A stretch of 64,000 nucleotides of DNA from assembly GCF_022751215.1 (NCBI RefSeq), contig NZ_JAICDG010000001.1, forward strand, positions 1,674,001 to 1,738,000, written 5' to 3'. The stretch's first letter is position 1, and each line of letters starts with the position of its first letter. Origin of the DNA: Actinomadura terrae (lineage in GTDB: Bacteria > Actinomycetota > Actinomycetes > Streptosporangiales > Streptosporangiaceae). This document shows, piece after piece, positions 44,881 through 53,818 of this stretch. The translations under genes and the position numbers were made by a program. Under the pieces are notes generated by a model that saw only the letters and a list, made by a program, of their open reading frames with translations, ran no database searches and was not told where the DNA came from.

Positions 44881-46188
44881 GTGATTTCCCGTATCGACCT
44901 GCGCGGTCCCCTTCCGGGCGACCTGCGCTCCGTGCTGCCCCGCGCCGAACTCGACGTCGAGGCCGCCCTGGACAAGGTGCGGCCCATCTGCGCGGACGTG
45001 CGCCATCGCGGCGCGGCGGCGGTCCGGGAGCACACCAGGGCGTTCGACGGGGTCGACCGGGAGAGCAGCCGCGTCCCGGTCGAGGAGGTCCACCGGGCCC
45101 TCGCCGGGCTCGACCCGGCCGTCCGCGACGCGCTGGAGGAGAGCATCCGCCGCGCCCGCGCCGTGCACCGCGCGCAGCGCCGCGCCGAGGTCACCACGCA
45201 GGTCGTGCCGGGCGGCACGGTCACCGAGCGGTGGATCCCGGTCGGGCGGGTCGGGCTGTACGTGCCGGGCGGCCAGGCGGTGTACCCGTCCAGCGTGGTC
45301 ATGAACGTCGTGCCCGCCCAGGAGGCGGGTGTCGGGTCGCTCGCGGTCGCCTCGCCCCCGCAGAAGGAGTTCGGGGGGCTGCCGCACCCGGCGATCCTCG
45401 CGGCCTGCGCGCTGCTCGGGGTCGAGGAGGTGCACGCCGTCGGCGGCGCGCAGGCGGTCGCGATGTTCGCCTACGGCACCGCCGACTGCCCCCGCGCCGA
45501 CCTCGTCACCGGGCCCGGCAACGTCTATGTCGCCGCCGCCAAGCGGCTGCTCAAGGGCGTGATCGGCATCGACGCCGAGGCGGGCCCGACCGAGATCGCG
45601 ATCCTCGCCGACGGCACCGCCGACCCGGTGGAGGTCGCCGCCGACCTGATCAGCCAGGCCGAGCACGACGTGCTCGCCGCCGCCGTCCTCGTCACCGACT
45701 CGCCGCGGCTCGCGGACGAGGTCGAGACCGAGCTGAAGGCGCAGGTCGCGCGCACCCGGCACACCGAGCGGATCACCGAGGCGCTCGCCGGGCGGCAGTC
45801 CGGGATCGTCCTGGTCGACTCGGTCGAGGCCGGGCTGAGCGTCGTGGACGCCTACGCCGCCGAGCACCTGGAGATCCACACCGCCGACGCGGCGGCGGTC
45901 GCCGCGCGCGTCCGCAACGCCGGGGCGGTCTTCGTCGGACGGTACGCGCCGGTGTCGCTCGGCGACTACCTCGCCGGGTCGAACCACGTGCTGCCGACAG
46001 GCGGCTGCGCCTGCCACTCCTCGGGGCTGTCGGTGCAGTCGTTCCTGCGCGGCGTCCACGTCGTCGAGTACGACCGGGACGCGCTCGCGGAGGCCACCGG
46101 GCGCGTCGTCGCGCTCGCCGAGGCCGAGGACCTGCCCGCCCACGGCGCCGCGCTGAAGGCCCGGTTCGACTGGGAGGTCCCCTCGTGA
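44881..46188 (+). CDS. hisD: Histidinol dehydrogenase
   Basis: A 435-residue zinc enzyme that oxidises L-histidinol to L-histidine with NAD, the last two steps of the pathway. Motifs: [58 protein letters not shown] and the C-terminal [20 protein letters not shown]. The GTG at 44881 starts the first gene of hisD-hisC-hisB-orf-hisH and appears leaderless (TAGACT upstream). The stop overlaps hisC (GTGA). Confidence 0.95.
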   Translation: MISRIDLRGPLPGDLRSVLPRAELDVEAALDKVRPICADVRHRGAAAVREHTRAFDGVDRESSRVPVEEVHRALAGLDPAVRDALEESIRRARAVHRAQRRAEVTTQVVPGGTVTERWIPVGRVGLYVPGGQAVYPSSVVMNVVPAQEAGVGSLAVASPPQKEFGGLPHPAILAACALLGVEEVHAVGGAQAVAMFAYGTADCPRADLVTGPGNVYVAAAKRLLKGVIGIDAEAGPTEIAILADGTADPVEVAADLISQAEHDVLAAAVLVTDSPRLADEVETELKAQVARTRHTERITEALAGRQSGIVLVDSVEAGLSVVDAYAAEHLEIHTADAAAVAARVRNAGAVFVGRYAPVSLGDYLAGSNHVLPTGGCACHSSGLSVQSFLRGVHVVEYDRDALAEATGRVVALAEAEDLPAHGAALKARFDWEVPS

Positions 46189-47303
46189 CCTCGCTGGACG
46201 ACCTGCCGATCCGCGACGACCTGCGCGGCCGGGAGCCCTACGGCGCCCCGCAGCTGGACGTGCCGTACGCGCTGAACACCAACGAGAACCCCTACCCGCC
46301 GTCCGAGCGGCTGGTGAAGGCGCTCGGCGAGGCCGTCATGGACGTCGCCGGGACCCTCAACCGCTATCCCGACCGCGACGCGACCGCGCTGCGCGACGAC
46401 CTCGCGGCGTTCCTGAACGCCGACACCCCGGGCGCGGGCCTCACCGGCCGCCGGGTGTGGGCCGCGAACGGCTCCAACGAGATCATCCAGCAGATCCTCC
46501 AGGCGTTCGGCGGCGCGGGCCGTACCGCGCTCGGCTTCGAGCCGTCCTACTCGATGCACCCGATCATCACCGGTGTGTCGGGGACCCGCTGGGTGGACGC
46601 CTCCCGTGACGAGGACTTCGGCCTCGACCCGGCCCGCGCGGTCGCCGCCGTGCGCGAGCACCGGCCCGACGTCGTGTTCCTCACCTCGCCGAACAACCCG
46701 ACCGGAACCGCGCTGCCGCTGGAGGCTATCGAGGCCGTCCTGAGGGCCGCGCCCGGCATGGTCGTCGTGGACGAGGCGTACGCGGAGTTCCGCCGCGCCG
46801 GCACCCCGTCCGCGCTGACGCTGCTGGAGGAGCACCCGCGGCTGATCGTCACGCGGACGATGTCGAAGGCGTTCGCGATGGCCGGGACCCGCCTCGGCTA
46901 CCTCGCCGCCCACCCGGCCGTGATCGACGCGCTGCTGCTCGTCCGGCTGCCCTACCACCTGTCGGCGGTGACCCAGGCGGTCGCCCGCACGGCCCTCGCG
47001 CACGGCGAGGAACTGCTCGGCGGCGTCGAGGCGCTGCGCGGCGAGCGCGACGCGACCGTCGCGTGGCTGCGCGGGCAGGGGCTGCGGGTCGCCGACTCCG
47101 ACGCCAACTTCGTCCTGTTCGGGACGTTCCCCGACCGTCGCGCGGTCTGGGAGGGCATGCTGGCACGCGGCGTCCTGATCCGCGAGGTGGGCCCCCCGGA
47201 ATGGCTGCGGGTCAGCGTCGGGACCCCGGCGGAGATGGCCGCGTTCCGCGGCGCGCTGAGCGCCGCCATGAGTGATTCGCAAGCACTGGAGGAGAGTTCG
47301 TGA
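46185..47303 (+). CDS. hisC: Histidinol-phosphate aminotransferase
   Basis: A 372-residue PLP enzyme that makes L-histidinol phosphate from imidazole acetol phosphate. The PLP lysine is in [18 protein letters not shown]. Other family motifs are [35 protein letters not shown] and [10 protein letters not shown]. The GTG at 46185 overlaps the hisD stop, and the stop overlaps hisB. Broad aromatic aminotransferase side activity is common in the family. Confidence 0.95.
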   Translation: MTSLDDLPIRDDLRGREPYGAPQLDVPYALNTNENPYPPSERLVKALGEAVMDVAGTLNRYPDRDATALRDDLAAFLNADTPGAGLTGRRVWAANGSNEIIQQILQAFGGAGRTALGFEPSYSMHPIITGVSGTRWVDASRDEDFGLDPARAVAAVREHRPDVVFLTSPNNPTGTALPLEAIEAVLRAAPGMVVVDEAYAEFRRAGTPSALTLLEEHPRLIVTRTMSKAFAMAGTRLGYLAAHPAVIDALLLVRLPYHLSAVTQAVARTALAHGEELLGGVEALRGERDATVAWLRGQGLRVADSDANFVLFGTFPDRRAVWEGMLARGVLIREVGPPEWLRVSVGTPAEMAAFRGALSAAMSDSQALEESS

Positions 47304-47893
47304 CGCGCAAGGGACGGGTCGAACGCGGCACCAGCGAGACCCGCGTCCTCGTCGAGATCGACCTGGACGGCACCGGACGGGTCGACGTGGCGACCGGCGT
47401 GGGGTTCTTCGACCACATGCTGGCCCAGCTCGGCAAGCACGGATCGTTCGACCTGACCGTCAAGACCACCGGCGACCTGCACATCGACAGCCACCACACG
47501 ATCGAGGACACCGCGATCGCGCTCGGCCAGGCCTTCGCCGAGGCGCTCGGCGACAAGGCCGGGATCCACCGCTTCGCCGACGCGTCGATCCCGCTGGACG
47601 AGGCGCTCGCCCAGGTCACCGTCGACGTGTCGGGCCGCCCCTACCTCGTGCACTCCGAGCCCGCGGGCATGGCCCCGATGATCGGCCCCGAGTACGACAC
47701 GACGATGACCCGGCACGTGCTCGAGTCGTTCGTCTCGCACGCCCGGGTCGCGCTGCACGTCCACGTCCCCTACGGGCGCAACGCCCACCACATCGTCGAG
47801 GCGCAGTTCAAGGCCCTCGCCCGCGCGCTGCGCGACGCGGTCGCGCTCGACCCGAAGGTGCACGGCGTGCCGTCCACCAAGGGGGCGCTGTAG
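47300..47893 (+). CDS. hisB: Imidazoleglycerol-phosphate dehydratase
   Basis: A 197-residue manganese enzyme that dehydrates imidazole glycerol phosphate. The two metal-binding histidine motifs are [17 protein letters not shown] and [17 protein letters not shown], and [16 protein letters not shown] is typical. It is monofunctional, without the histidinol-phosphatase domain of enteric HisB. Overlaps hisC by four bases. Confidence 0.96.
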   Translation: MTRKGRVERGTSETRVLVEIDLDGTGRVDVATGVGFFDHMLAQLGKHGSFDLTVKTTGDLHIDSHHTIEDTAIALGQAFAEALGDKAGIHRFADASIPLDEALAQVTVDVSGRPYLVHSEPAGMAPMIGPEYDTTMTRHVLESFVSHARVALHVHVPYGRNAHHIVEAQFKALARALRDAVALDPKVHGVPSTKGAL

Positions 47894-47895
47894 CC

Positions 47896-48066
47896 GTGGA
47901 GATCGGCGGGGTGGAGTTCACCTACGGCAACGTCGTGGTGTTCGCGGTCGCGGCTTTCCTGCTCGCGGGCGTCTACAGCTTCGTCAAGCAGGGGCTGAAG
48001 ATCGCGGCGCTGGTCGTGCTGGTACTGGCCGGGCTCGCGGTCGCCGGGGGAGTGCTGTGGCTGTGA
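47896..48066 (+). CDS. 56-residue membrane protein in the his operon
   Basis: A short protein beginning [17 protein letters not shown], with two hydrophobic stretches ([18 protein letters not shown] and [20 protein letters not shown]) separated by KQGLK. The GTG at 47896 lies two bases after hisB and the stop runs ten bases into hisH, so it is firmly inside the operon. It has no link to histidine chemistry that I can see, and I cannot name it. Tight coupling and hydrophobic pattern argue it is real. Confidence 0.75.
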   Translation: MEIGGVEFTYGNVVVFAVAAFLLAGVYSFVKQGLKIAALVVLVLAGLAVAGGVLWL

Positions 48067-48710
48067 AGAAGGTCGCGGTCCTGGACTACGGCTCGGGGAA
48101 CCTGCGCTCGGCCGAGCGCGCCGTCGCCCGCGCCGCCGGGGCCGGGACGGAGGTGACGGTCACCGCCGACTGGGACACCGCGCTCGCCGCCGACGGGCTC
48201 GTCGTCCCCGGCGTCGGCGCGTTCGCCGCGTGCATGGCGGGCCTGCGCTCGGTGCGCGGGGAGCAGATCATCGGCCGGCGCCTCGCGGGCGGGCGGCCCG
48301 TCCTCGGCATCTGCGTCGGCATGCAGATCCTGTTCACCAAGGGCATCGAGCACGGCGTCACCACCGAGGGCTGCGACGAGTGGCCCGGCACGGTGGACCG
48401 GCTGGAGGCCCCGGTGGTCCCGCACATGGGCTGGAGCACGGTGGACGCGCCGTCCGGCTCGACCCTGTTCGCGGGGATCGACCCGGGCACGCGGTTCTAC
48501 TTCGTGCACTCCTACGCCGCGCGCCGCTGGGAGCTGGAGCCCGACCCGACCGGGCATCTGGAGCCGCCGCTGGTCACCTGGGCCGAGCACGGCGACCGGT
48601 TCGTCGCCGCCGTCGAGAACGGCCCGCTGTGCGCCACCCAGTTCCATCCCGAGAAGTCGGGCGACGCGGGCGCCGCGCTCCTGCGCAACTGGCTGTCCAC
48701 GCTCGCCTGA
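48057..48710 (+). CDS. hisH: Imidazole glycerol phosphate synthase glutaminase subunit
   Basis: A 217-residue class I glutamine amidotransferase that feeds ammonia to HisF. The nucleophile is in [11 protein letters not shown], and the His-Glu pair is in [29 protein letters not shown] is the typical start. GTG 48057 has GGGGGAG four bases before; GTG 48063, overlapping the upstream stop, is equally possible. Its partner hisF lies 0.8 kb downstream after priA. Confidence 0.94.
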   Translation: MAVKKVAVLDYGSGNLRSAERAVARAAGAGTEVTVTADWDTALAADGLVVPGVGAFAACMAGLRSVRGEQIIGRRLAGGRPVLGICVGMQILFTKGIEHGVTTEGCDEWPGTVDRLEAPVVPHMGWSTVDAPSGSTLFAGIDPGTRFYFVHSYAARRWELEPDPTGHLEPPLVTWAEHGDRFVAAVENGPLCATQFHPEKSGDAGAALLRNWLSTLA

Positions 48711-48750
48711 GCACCTCCCGGATACAGATCATCGATCCACTCCGCCTCGA

Positions 48751-48756
48751 TAGGGT
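48751..48756 (+). promoter_or_regulatory. -10 element of leaderless priA
   Basis: TAGGGT, six bases before the priA ATG at 48763, where no ribosome-binding site exists. It suggests priA-hisF has its own promoter within the his cluster. Confidence 0.6.
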
Positions 48757-48762
48757 TTCCGC

Positions 48763-49482
48763 ATGACTTTGACGCTTCTTCCCGCGGTCGACGTCGCCGA
48801 CGGCCAGGCGGTCCGCCTGGTGCAGGGCGAGGCCGGCTCCGAGACGTCCTACGGCGCGCCGCTCGACGCCGCGCTGGCGTGGCAGCGGGCGGGGGCGGAG
48901 TGGATCCATCTCGTCGACCTGGACGCCGCGTTCGGCCGCGGCTCCAACCGCGACCTGCTCGCCGAGGTCACCGGCCGGCTGGACGTGAAGGTCGAGCTGT
49001 CGGGCGGCATCCGCGACGACGCCTCGCTGGAGGCGGCGCTCGCGACCGGCTGCGCCCGCGTCAACATCGGCACCGCCGCGCTGGAGGACCCCGCCTGGTG
49101 CCGGAAGATCATCGCCTCGCACGGCGACCGGATCGCGGTGGGCCTGGACGTGCGCGGCACGACGCTCGCCGCGCGCGGCTGGACCCGCGAGGGCGGCGAC
49201 CTGTGGGAGGTCCTCGCCCGCCTGGAGGAGGACGGCTGCCCCCGCTACGTCGTCACCGACGTCACCAAGGACGGCACCCTGCGCGGCCCCAACACCGACC
49301 TGCTGCGCGAGGTGTGCGCGCGCACCGACAAGCCGGTCGTCGCGTCCGGGGGCGTCTCGTCGCTGGACGACCTGCGGGCGATCGCCGGACTCGTCCCGGA
49401 CGGCGTGGAGGGCGCGATCGTCGGCAAGGCCCTGTACGCGGGCGCGTTCACGCTGGAAGAGGCCCTGGAGGCCGTCAGGTGA
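48763..49482 (+). CDS. priA: Bifunctional HisA/TrpF isomerase PriA
   Basis: A 239-residue (beta-alpha)8 isomerase. In actinobacteria PriA performs both the HisA (ProFAR) and TrpF (PRA) Amadori rearrangements, so it links histidine and tryptophan synthesis. Motifs: [53 protein letters not shown] and [16 protein letters not shown]. Dual function is inferred from lineage and from the absence of trpF between trpC and trpB. The stop overlaps hisF (GTGA). Confidence 0.93.
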   Translation: MTLTLLPAVDVADGQAVRLVQGEAGSETSYGAPLDAALAWQRAGAEWIHLVDLDAAFGRGSNRDLLAEVTGRLDVKVELSGGIRDDASLEAALATGCARVNIGTAALEDPAWCRKIIASHGDRIAVGLDVRGTTLAARGWTREGGDLWEVLARLEEDGCPRYVVTDVTKDGTLRGPNTDLLREVCARTDKPVVASGGVSSLDDLRAIAGLVPDGVEGAIVGKALYAGAFTLEEALEAVR

Positions 49483-50240
49483 GCGTGGCCGTACGGGTGA
49501 TCCCGTGCCTGGACGTCGACGCGGGGCGCGTGGTCAAGGGCGTCAACTTCCAGAACCTGCGGGACGCGGGCGACCCGGTCGAGCTGGCCCGCCGCTACGA
49601 CGCCGAGGGCGCCGACGAGCTGACGTTCCTCGACATCACGGCCTCCAGCGGCGACCGGTCCACCACCTACGAGGTCGTGCGGCGCACGGCCGAGCAGGTG
49701 TTCATTCCGCTGACGGTCGGCGGCGGCGTCCGCACCGTCGAGGACGTCGACCGGCTGCTGCGCGCGGGCGCCGACAAGGTGTCGGTGAACACCGCCGCGA
49801 TCGCGCGGCCGGAGTTCCTGCGCGAGGCCGCGCTCCGGTTCGGGTCGCAGTGCGTGGTGCTGTCGGTGGACGCGCGGCGCGCGGCGGGCACCGCGTCCGG
49901 GTTCGAGGTCACCACCCACGGCGGGCGCGAGGGCACCGGCATCGACGCGGTCGGCTGGGCCCGGCGCGGCCAGGACCTCGGCGTCGGGGAGATCCTGCTG
50001 AACTCGATGGACGCCGACGGCACCAAGGAGGGCTTCGACCTGGAGATGCTGGCGCTGGTCCGCGCGGCGGTCTCGGTGCCGGTCATCGCCAGCGGCGGCG
50101 CGGGCGCGCTCGCGGACTTCGCGCCCGCCGTCGACGCGGGCGCCGACGCGGTCCTCGCCGCGAGCGTCTTCCACTTCGGCGAGCTGACGATCCCCGAGGT
50201 CAAGGGGGCGCTCGGCGCCGCGGGGCACCCCGTCCGCTGA
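49479..50240 (+). CDS. hisF: Imidazole glycerol phosphate synthase cyclase subunit
   Basis: A 253-residue (beta-alpha)8 cyclase that, with HisH, makes imidazole glycerol phosphate and AICAR. Catalytic aspartates sit in [19 protein letters not shown] and [35 protein letters not shown] and [17 protein letters not shown] are conserved. GTG 49479 overlaps priA. The next his gene, hisI, is about 10 kb away. Confidence 0.96.
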   Translation: MSVAVRVIPCLDVDAGRVVKGVNFQNLRDAGDPVELARRYDAEGADELTFLDITASSGDRSTTYEVVRRTAEQVFIPLTVGGGVRTVEDVDRLLRAGADKVSVNTAAIARPEFLREAALRFGSQCVVLSVDARRAAGTASGFEVTTHGGREGTGIDAVGWARRGQDLGVGEILLNSMDADGTKEGFDLEMLALVRAAVSVPVIASGGAGALADFAPAVDAGADAVLAASVFHFGELTIPEVKGALGAAGHPVR

Positions 50241-50321
50241 ACGGCTCCGGGGGAGTCGCTGGCGGGCCGCCGGTTTGTCTGGGATCGTGGCGATCAGAAC
50301 ACGGCTAGAGGGAGTGCGACG

Positions 50322-50936
50322 ATGTGGCCCGGGGCGAATCCACCGATGGGACCGCCGCCCGGGGGGCCGCTCCCCCTGGGCCCCGCGTGGGCGCCGCCGC
50401 CGATCAAGCCGAGCGCGGGCTGGTACGCGCTGCCGGTCGCATTCCTCGTCGCCGCCGTGCTCTCGATCGGCCTCATGGCGGGCCTCGCGGTGAACGATCC
50501 CGGCGTCGCCTCCATGTCGCCGGTGTCGGGCGACCCGAGGCAGGGCGTGGCCGTGGACCTGACGGAGGGCCACAACTACTTCCTGTATGTCCGCGGCGGC
50601 CAGTCCGCGCCCTACGCCTGCGCCGTCCAGCAGGGCAGCGCGTCCAGTGACCTGAGGCTGACGCGCAAGAACTCCTGGAGCGCCAACGACAACGCCGGGT
50701 ACTCCTACGCCGCCACGTTCGAGGCGCCGGTGAGCGGGCAGGGGCTGCTGATCTGCCACGGCCCCGGCGGCCGGGTGCTGGTCACGCCGGACGACACCCA
50801 GGACTTCTACCTCGGGATGGCCCTGATCGTCGGCCTGCCGCTGATGGTGTTCGCGGTCGTCGGGTTCGTGTTCGTGGCGATCCGCCGCAACAACGCCAGG
50901 CGCCGCCGCGACCAGGCCCTCGACTACCCGTACTGA
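50322..50936 (+). CDS. Proline-rich two-helix membrane protein
   Basis: A 204-residue protein of unknown function. A Pro/Gly-rich N-terminus (GPPPGGPLPLGPAWAPPP) is followed by a membrane helix (ALPVAFLVAAVLSIGLMAGL). An exposed domain of about 95 residues comes next, with two cysteines (APYACAVQQ, LLICHGPGG) that could form a disulfide, and then a second helix (ALIVGLPLMVFAVVGFVFVA) with a basic cytoplasmic tail. ATG 50322 has AGGGAG seven bases upstream. Similar proteins are frequent in Actinomadura-like genomes but I know no function. Confidence 0.75.
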   Translation: MWPGANPPMGPPPGGPLPLGPAWAPPPIKPSAGWYALPVAFLVAAVLSIGLMAGLAVNDPGVASMSPVSGDPRQGVAVDLTEGHNYFLYVRGGQSAPYACAVQQGSASSDLRLTRKNSWSANDNAGYSYAATFEAPVSGQGLLICHGPGGRVLVTPDDTQDFYLGMALIVGLPLMVFAVVGFVFVAIRRNNARRRRDQALDYPY

Positions 50937-50954
50937 TCGGGTCGGGCCGCCGGT

Positions 50955-52130
50955 TCAGGCGGTGAGCTCGCGTTCCAGCGGTGTGCGGAAGCGCGGGATC
51001 GCGCGGACGTCGCCGTACCAGGCGGCCATGCGCCCGGCCTCCCGCTCGGCGGCGGTCCGCGCGTCGGCGCCGGCGTCCTCCAGGAACCGCAGGACGATCT
51101 CGCCGTCCGCGCGCTGCGCCCAGCCGCCGACGATCCGCCCGTCCCACCACAGCGACGGGCCGATGTTGCCGTTGCGGTCGAACAGGGCCGGGCCGTGCCC
51201 GCCGAGGAACCAGCCGCGCTCCTTCCAGCCCATCGGGGTCGGGTCGAGGGCGGGCAGCAGCGCCGCCCACGGCTCGGCCGGGGGGACCGGCTCCAGGTCG
51301 TCGGCGAGGACGAGGCCGCTCGTCCCGCCGAGGTCGACCTCGGCGACGTCGAGGGGGGCGAGGGCCTTGCGGACGGCGGTGGCGCTCCAGCCCGTCCACC
51401 AGCGCAGGTCGTCGAGCGGCGCGGGACCGAAGGCGCGCAGCCAGCGCTCGGCGAGCGCGGTGGCGGCCTCGTCGGCCGGGACGGCGGGGACGCCGCCGGG
51501 CAGCCATGCCTCGACCGGCGACCAGCGGTACTGGCTGCTGATCCAGCTGCCGTTCGGGCGGCCGCGGACGATCCGCCCCTCGCAGCCGAGCGTGACCAGC
51601 ACCCACGTCGTGATGCTCGTGGGCTTGGAGTAGGACTTGCCCGGCGCCGGGTCGACCTGCGTGCGCAGCCGCGGTTCGTCGACGCCGAGCTGCGCGCCGG
51701 TCGCCTCGCCGCGGGCCAGCAGCGCGCGGTGGGCGCTCTCGGCCACGTCCCGGAAGAACGCGTCGGCGTCCTCGACGACGCCGGCCTTCTCGAGGAACCG
51801 CGTGTAGGTCCGGCGCTGCTTGTCGGCAAGCGCGTCGGCCGTGGACGCCTGGAGGACCGGGACCAGCTCGACCGGCGCCACGAACATCGTGCGGCGCATC
51901 GCGAGCATGCGCAGCAGGGAGCGGTCGTCGTAGAGGGCCCGCTCGACGTCGGCCGGGACCGCCCGCGCGCTGCGGGCCGCCACCGACAGGAACACCGTCG
52001 CGGGGTCGGTGGCGTGCAGCACCACCAGGGACCGCACGATCGCGGCGACGTCGTCGGTGCGGTCGGCTGCCGCCAGCCGGTGCCGCCGGGCCAGCCGGGC
52101 ACGCCGCTCCGCTTCCGTAATCGAACGCAT
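50955..52130 (-). CDS. Winged-helix DNA-binding (HTH_42/AlkZ-like) protein
   Basis: A 391-residue protein of the HTH_42 superfamily (YcaQ/AlkZ-like), built of tandem winged helices. Typical features are RSLVVLHATDPATVFLSV near the N-terminus, LRWWTGWSATAVRKALAPL, and the C-terminal PMGWKERGWFLGGHGPALFD and GNIGPSLWWDGRIVGGW. Some relatives (AlkZ, AlkX) are DNA glycosylases that unhook crosslinks; most actinobacterial members are uncharacterised. ATG 52130 has no ribosome-binding site, but TAGTAT six bases upstream suggests a leaderless message. Confidence 0.88.
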   Translation of the reverse strand: MRSITEAERRARLARRHRLAAADRTDDVAAIVRSLVVLHATDPATVFLSVAARSARAVPADVERALYDDRSLLRMLAMRRTMFVAPVELVPVLQASTADALADKQRRTYTRFLEKAGVVEDADAFFRDVAESAHRALLARGEATGAQLGVDEPRLRTQVDPAPGKSYSKPTSITTWVLVTLGCEGRIVRGRPNGSWISSQYRWSPVEAWLPGGVPAVPADEAATALAERWLRAFGPAPLDDLRWWTGWSATAVRKALAPLDVAEVDLGGTSGLVLADDLEPVPPAEPWAALLPALDPTPMGWKERGWFLGGHGPALFDRNGNIGPSLWWDGRIVGGWAQRADGEIVLRFLEDAGADARTAAEREAGRMAAWYGDVRAIPRFRTPLERELTA

Positions 52131-52136
52131 GAACGA

Positions 52137-52142
52137 ATACTA
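52137..52142 (-). promoter_or_regulatory. -10 element, leaderless HTH_42 gene
   Basis: TAGTAT on the minus strand, six bases before the ATG at 52130. Confidence 0.55.
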
Positions 52143-52168
52143 CGCGTGCGGCGCGCCCGTTCGAGCCG

Positions 52169-52501
52169 TCAGCCGTTGTGGGAGATCTTCACGACGACGT
52201 GGTCGTCGGTGACGGACTGGACCGAGACGTCGAATCCGTCGGACTGCTGCCCGTCGCCCACCGGGACCGTCACCCGCTGTCCGGCGATCTTGAGGGTGAC
52301 GTTCTCGCCCTTGACGTCCACCAGCTCGGCCTTCACGCCGAGGATCGAGGCGCTCGCGTCCACGCCCCGGTCGAAGGTGACCGTGCAGGAGTTCGTGTTG
52401 CAGTCGGTCTTGGTGTTCTCGCCGTCGCACGCCGCGAGGGCGCCGAGCGGGAGCAGGATCAGGGGCAGGACGGCCAGCTTCCGGCGTACGGAGGAGGTCA
52501 T
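52169..52501 (-). CDS. Small secreted lipoprotein
   Basis: A 110-residue predicted lipoprotein. The signal peptide MTSSVRRKLAVLPLILLPLG ends in the lipobox LAAC (cysteine 25). The mature part is a small beta-rich domain (CTVTFDRGVDASASILGVKA, DHVVVKISHNG) with a possible disulfide from two further cysteines (TDCNTNSC). TAGACT lies seven bases before the ATG, so a leaderless mRNA is likely. GAGGAGG at the start of the coding strand is inside the gene, not an upstream site. No family assigned. Confidence 0.8.
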   Translation of the reverse strand: MTSSVRRKLAVLPLILLPLGALAACDGENTKTDCNTNSCTVTFDRGVDASASILGVKAELVDVKGENVTLKIAGQRVTVPVGDGQQSDGFDVSVQSVTDDHVVVKISHNG

Positions 52502-52508
52502 GCCGGCG

Positions 52509-52514
52509 AGTCTA
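52509..52514 (-). promoter_or_regulatory. -10 element, leaderless lipoprotein gene
   Basis: TAGACT on the minus strand, seven bases before the ATG at 52501. Same hexamer as upstream of hisD. Confidence 0.6.
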
Positions 52515-52645
52515 GGACGCGCCCACCCGCCCGCCCGTCCTCCCGGAGACGGGACTTGCGGGGTCCGTTCGTAGTACTTGGTGGTGAGGGCGTCTCGTCG
52601 GCGCGCGAGCTGGAACTTCGTCCGGCGGCGTGTTTCGCTGGGGCG

Positions 52646-53251
52646 GTGACCAGTACAGGCGTCTACCCGCCGGCCCTCGTCGGCCCGGTGGTGTGCGCGG
52701 GGCTGCGGATGGAGGCCCGCGCGGTGCGGCGCGGCCTCGCCGCGACCCCGGTCGTGGTGGTCGGCTACCGCGCCCGGCGCGCCGACCGGCTCCCGGCGGC
52801 GTGGGCGGCGCTGGTGACGATGGGGTTCGGCGGCGCGCTCGACGAGCGGCTGCGCCCCGGCGACGTCCTGGTGGCCGACGAGATCCGGGGCGGCGGCGAC
52901 CCGGTGCGCTGCCACGCGGTGTCCCTGCTGGCCGGGGAGCTGATCAAGGACGGCCTGAGCGTGCAGGTCGGGCCGCTGGTGACCACCGACCACGTCGTGG
53001 GCGGCGCGGAGCGGGCCGTCTGGGCCGCGCAGGGCGCGCGGGTGGCCGACATGGAGTCGGGCGTGGTCGCCGAGTGCGCGGGCGGGCGTCCGGTGGCGGC
53101 CGTCCGGGTCGTCGTGGACGGTCCGGGCCGTCCCCTCCTGCATCCGGGGACCTTCGCGCGGGGGCTCGCGGCGCGCCGCGTCCTCGCGCGCACCGGGCCC
53201 GCGCTGGAGCGCTGGGGCGCCTTCCTGATCAGCGGAGCCGGGACGCCTTGA
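52646..53251 (+). CDS. Nucleoside phosphorylase / HpnG-like protein
   Basis: A 201-residue protein of the PNP/UDP phosphorylase superfamily. It resembles the shorter HpnG-like members (hopanoid-associated phosphorylase) and MTA/SAH nucleosidases. Clues are VCAGLRMEARAVRRGL at the N-terminus, ALVTMGFGGALDERLRPGDVL in the middle, and the ribose-binding DMESGVVAE near residue 135. The GTG at 52646 is the farthest upstream plausible start with weak SD. No hopanoid genes are nearby, so the substrate stays open. Confidence 0.75.
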   Translation: MTSTGVYPPALVGPVVCAGLRMEARAVRRGLAATPVVVVGYRARRADRLPAAWAALVTMGFGGALDERLRPGDVLVADEIRGGGDPVRCHAVSLLAGELIKDGLSVQVGPLVTTDHVVGGAERAVWAAQGARVADMESGVVAECAGGRPVAAVRVVVDGPGRPLLHPGTFARGLAARRVLARTGPALERWGAFLISGAGTP

Positions 53252-53264
53252 CCGCGGCATCCGG

Positions 53265-53717
53265 TCAGCCGTGGTTCATGCCGGGCATGTCCGGCATGCC
53301 GCCGTGCGTGTCGCCGGACGTGATGCGGCCCCCGAGGTCCTTCTGGAGCGCCTGGAGCGTCGCGGGCGTGCCCACCGCCACCCAGCGCGTCCCGACCAGG
53401 TAGGAGCCGCCCCAGGGCTTGGCCTCCGCCATCCAGGCGGCCATCCCCTTGTCGGTGGTGAAGCTCACCAGGACGTACCGTCCGCGCGAGTTCGCGCAGT
53501 TGCCCTGCTGGAGGTCCTCGGCTCTGCGGTGGCCGGTCAGCGTGCAGCCGGTGCGGTCGGCGAGCTGGTCGAGGCTCGCCGGGGTGCCCGCCCTGTCCGC
53601 GGCGGCGTGCCCGCCGTGCCCGCCGTTCTGCCCCGCGCATCCCGCTGCCAATGGCAGCGCCAGGACGGCGGCGCCGTACAGCAGCCTGGTCGCGCCGAGG
53701 TGGTGCGTGAAGGCCAT
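53265..53717 (-). CDS. Lipoprotein with His/Met-rich ends
   Basis: A 150-residue predicted lipoprotein. The signal peptide MAFTHHLGATRLLYGAAVLA ends at the lipobox LAAGC (cysteine near 27). The mature N-terminus (GGHGGHAAA) and C-terminus (HGGMPDMPGMNHG) are rich in His and Met, a pattern seen in periplasmic copper-binding proteins. The core has two cysteines (RTGCTLTG, QQGNCANS) likely forming a disulfide. ATG 53717 has a GGGAGGA site. Metal binding is inference only. Confidence 0.8.
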   Translation of the reverse strand: MAFTHHLGATRLLYGAAVLALPLAAGCAGQNGGHGGHAAADRAGTPASLDQLADRTGCTLTGHRRAEDLQQGNCANSRGRYVLVSFTTDKGMAAWMAEAKPWGGSYLVGTRWVAVGTPATLQALQKDLGGRITSGDTHGGMPDMPGMNHG

Positions 53718-53818
53718 GGCCGTTCCTCCCGGGGTGAGACGCGCTTCGACGGTGAAGTACGCGTCCCGGGCCGGGCGGGTTCAGCCGGTGGTCGGGAAGC
53801 CTGTGGTTCGGAGGAGGG

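Noticed and set aside
52646..53251. Hopanoid biosynthesis cluster because of the HpnG-like protein
   Set aside because: No squalene cyclase, HpnH or other hopanoid genes in the window.
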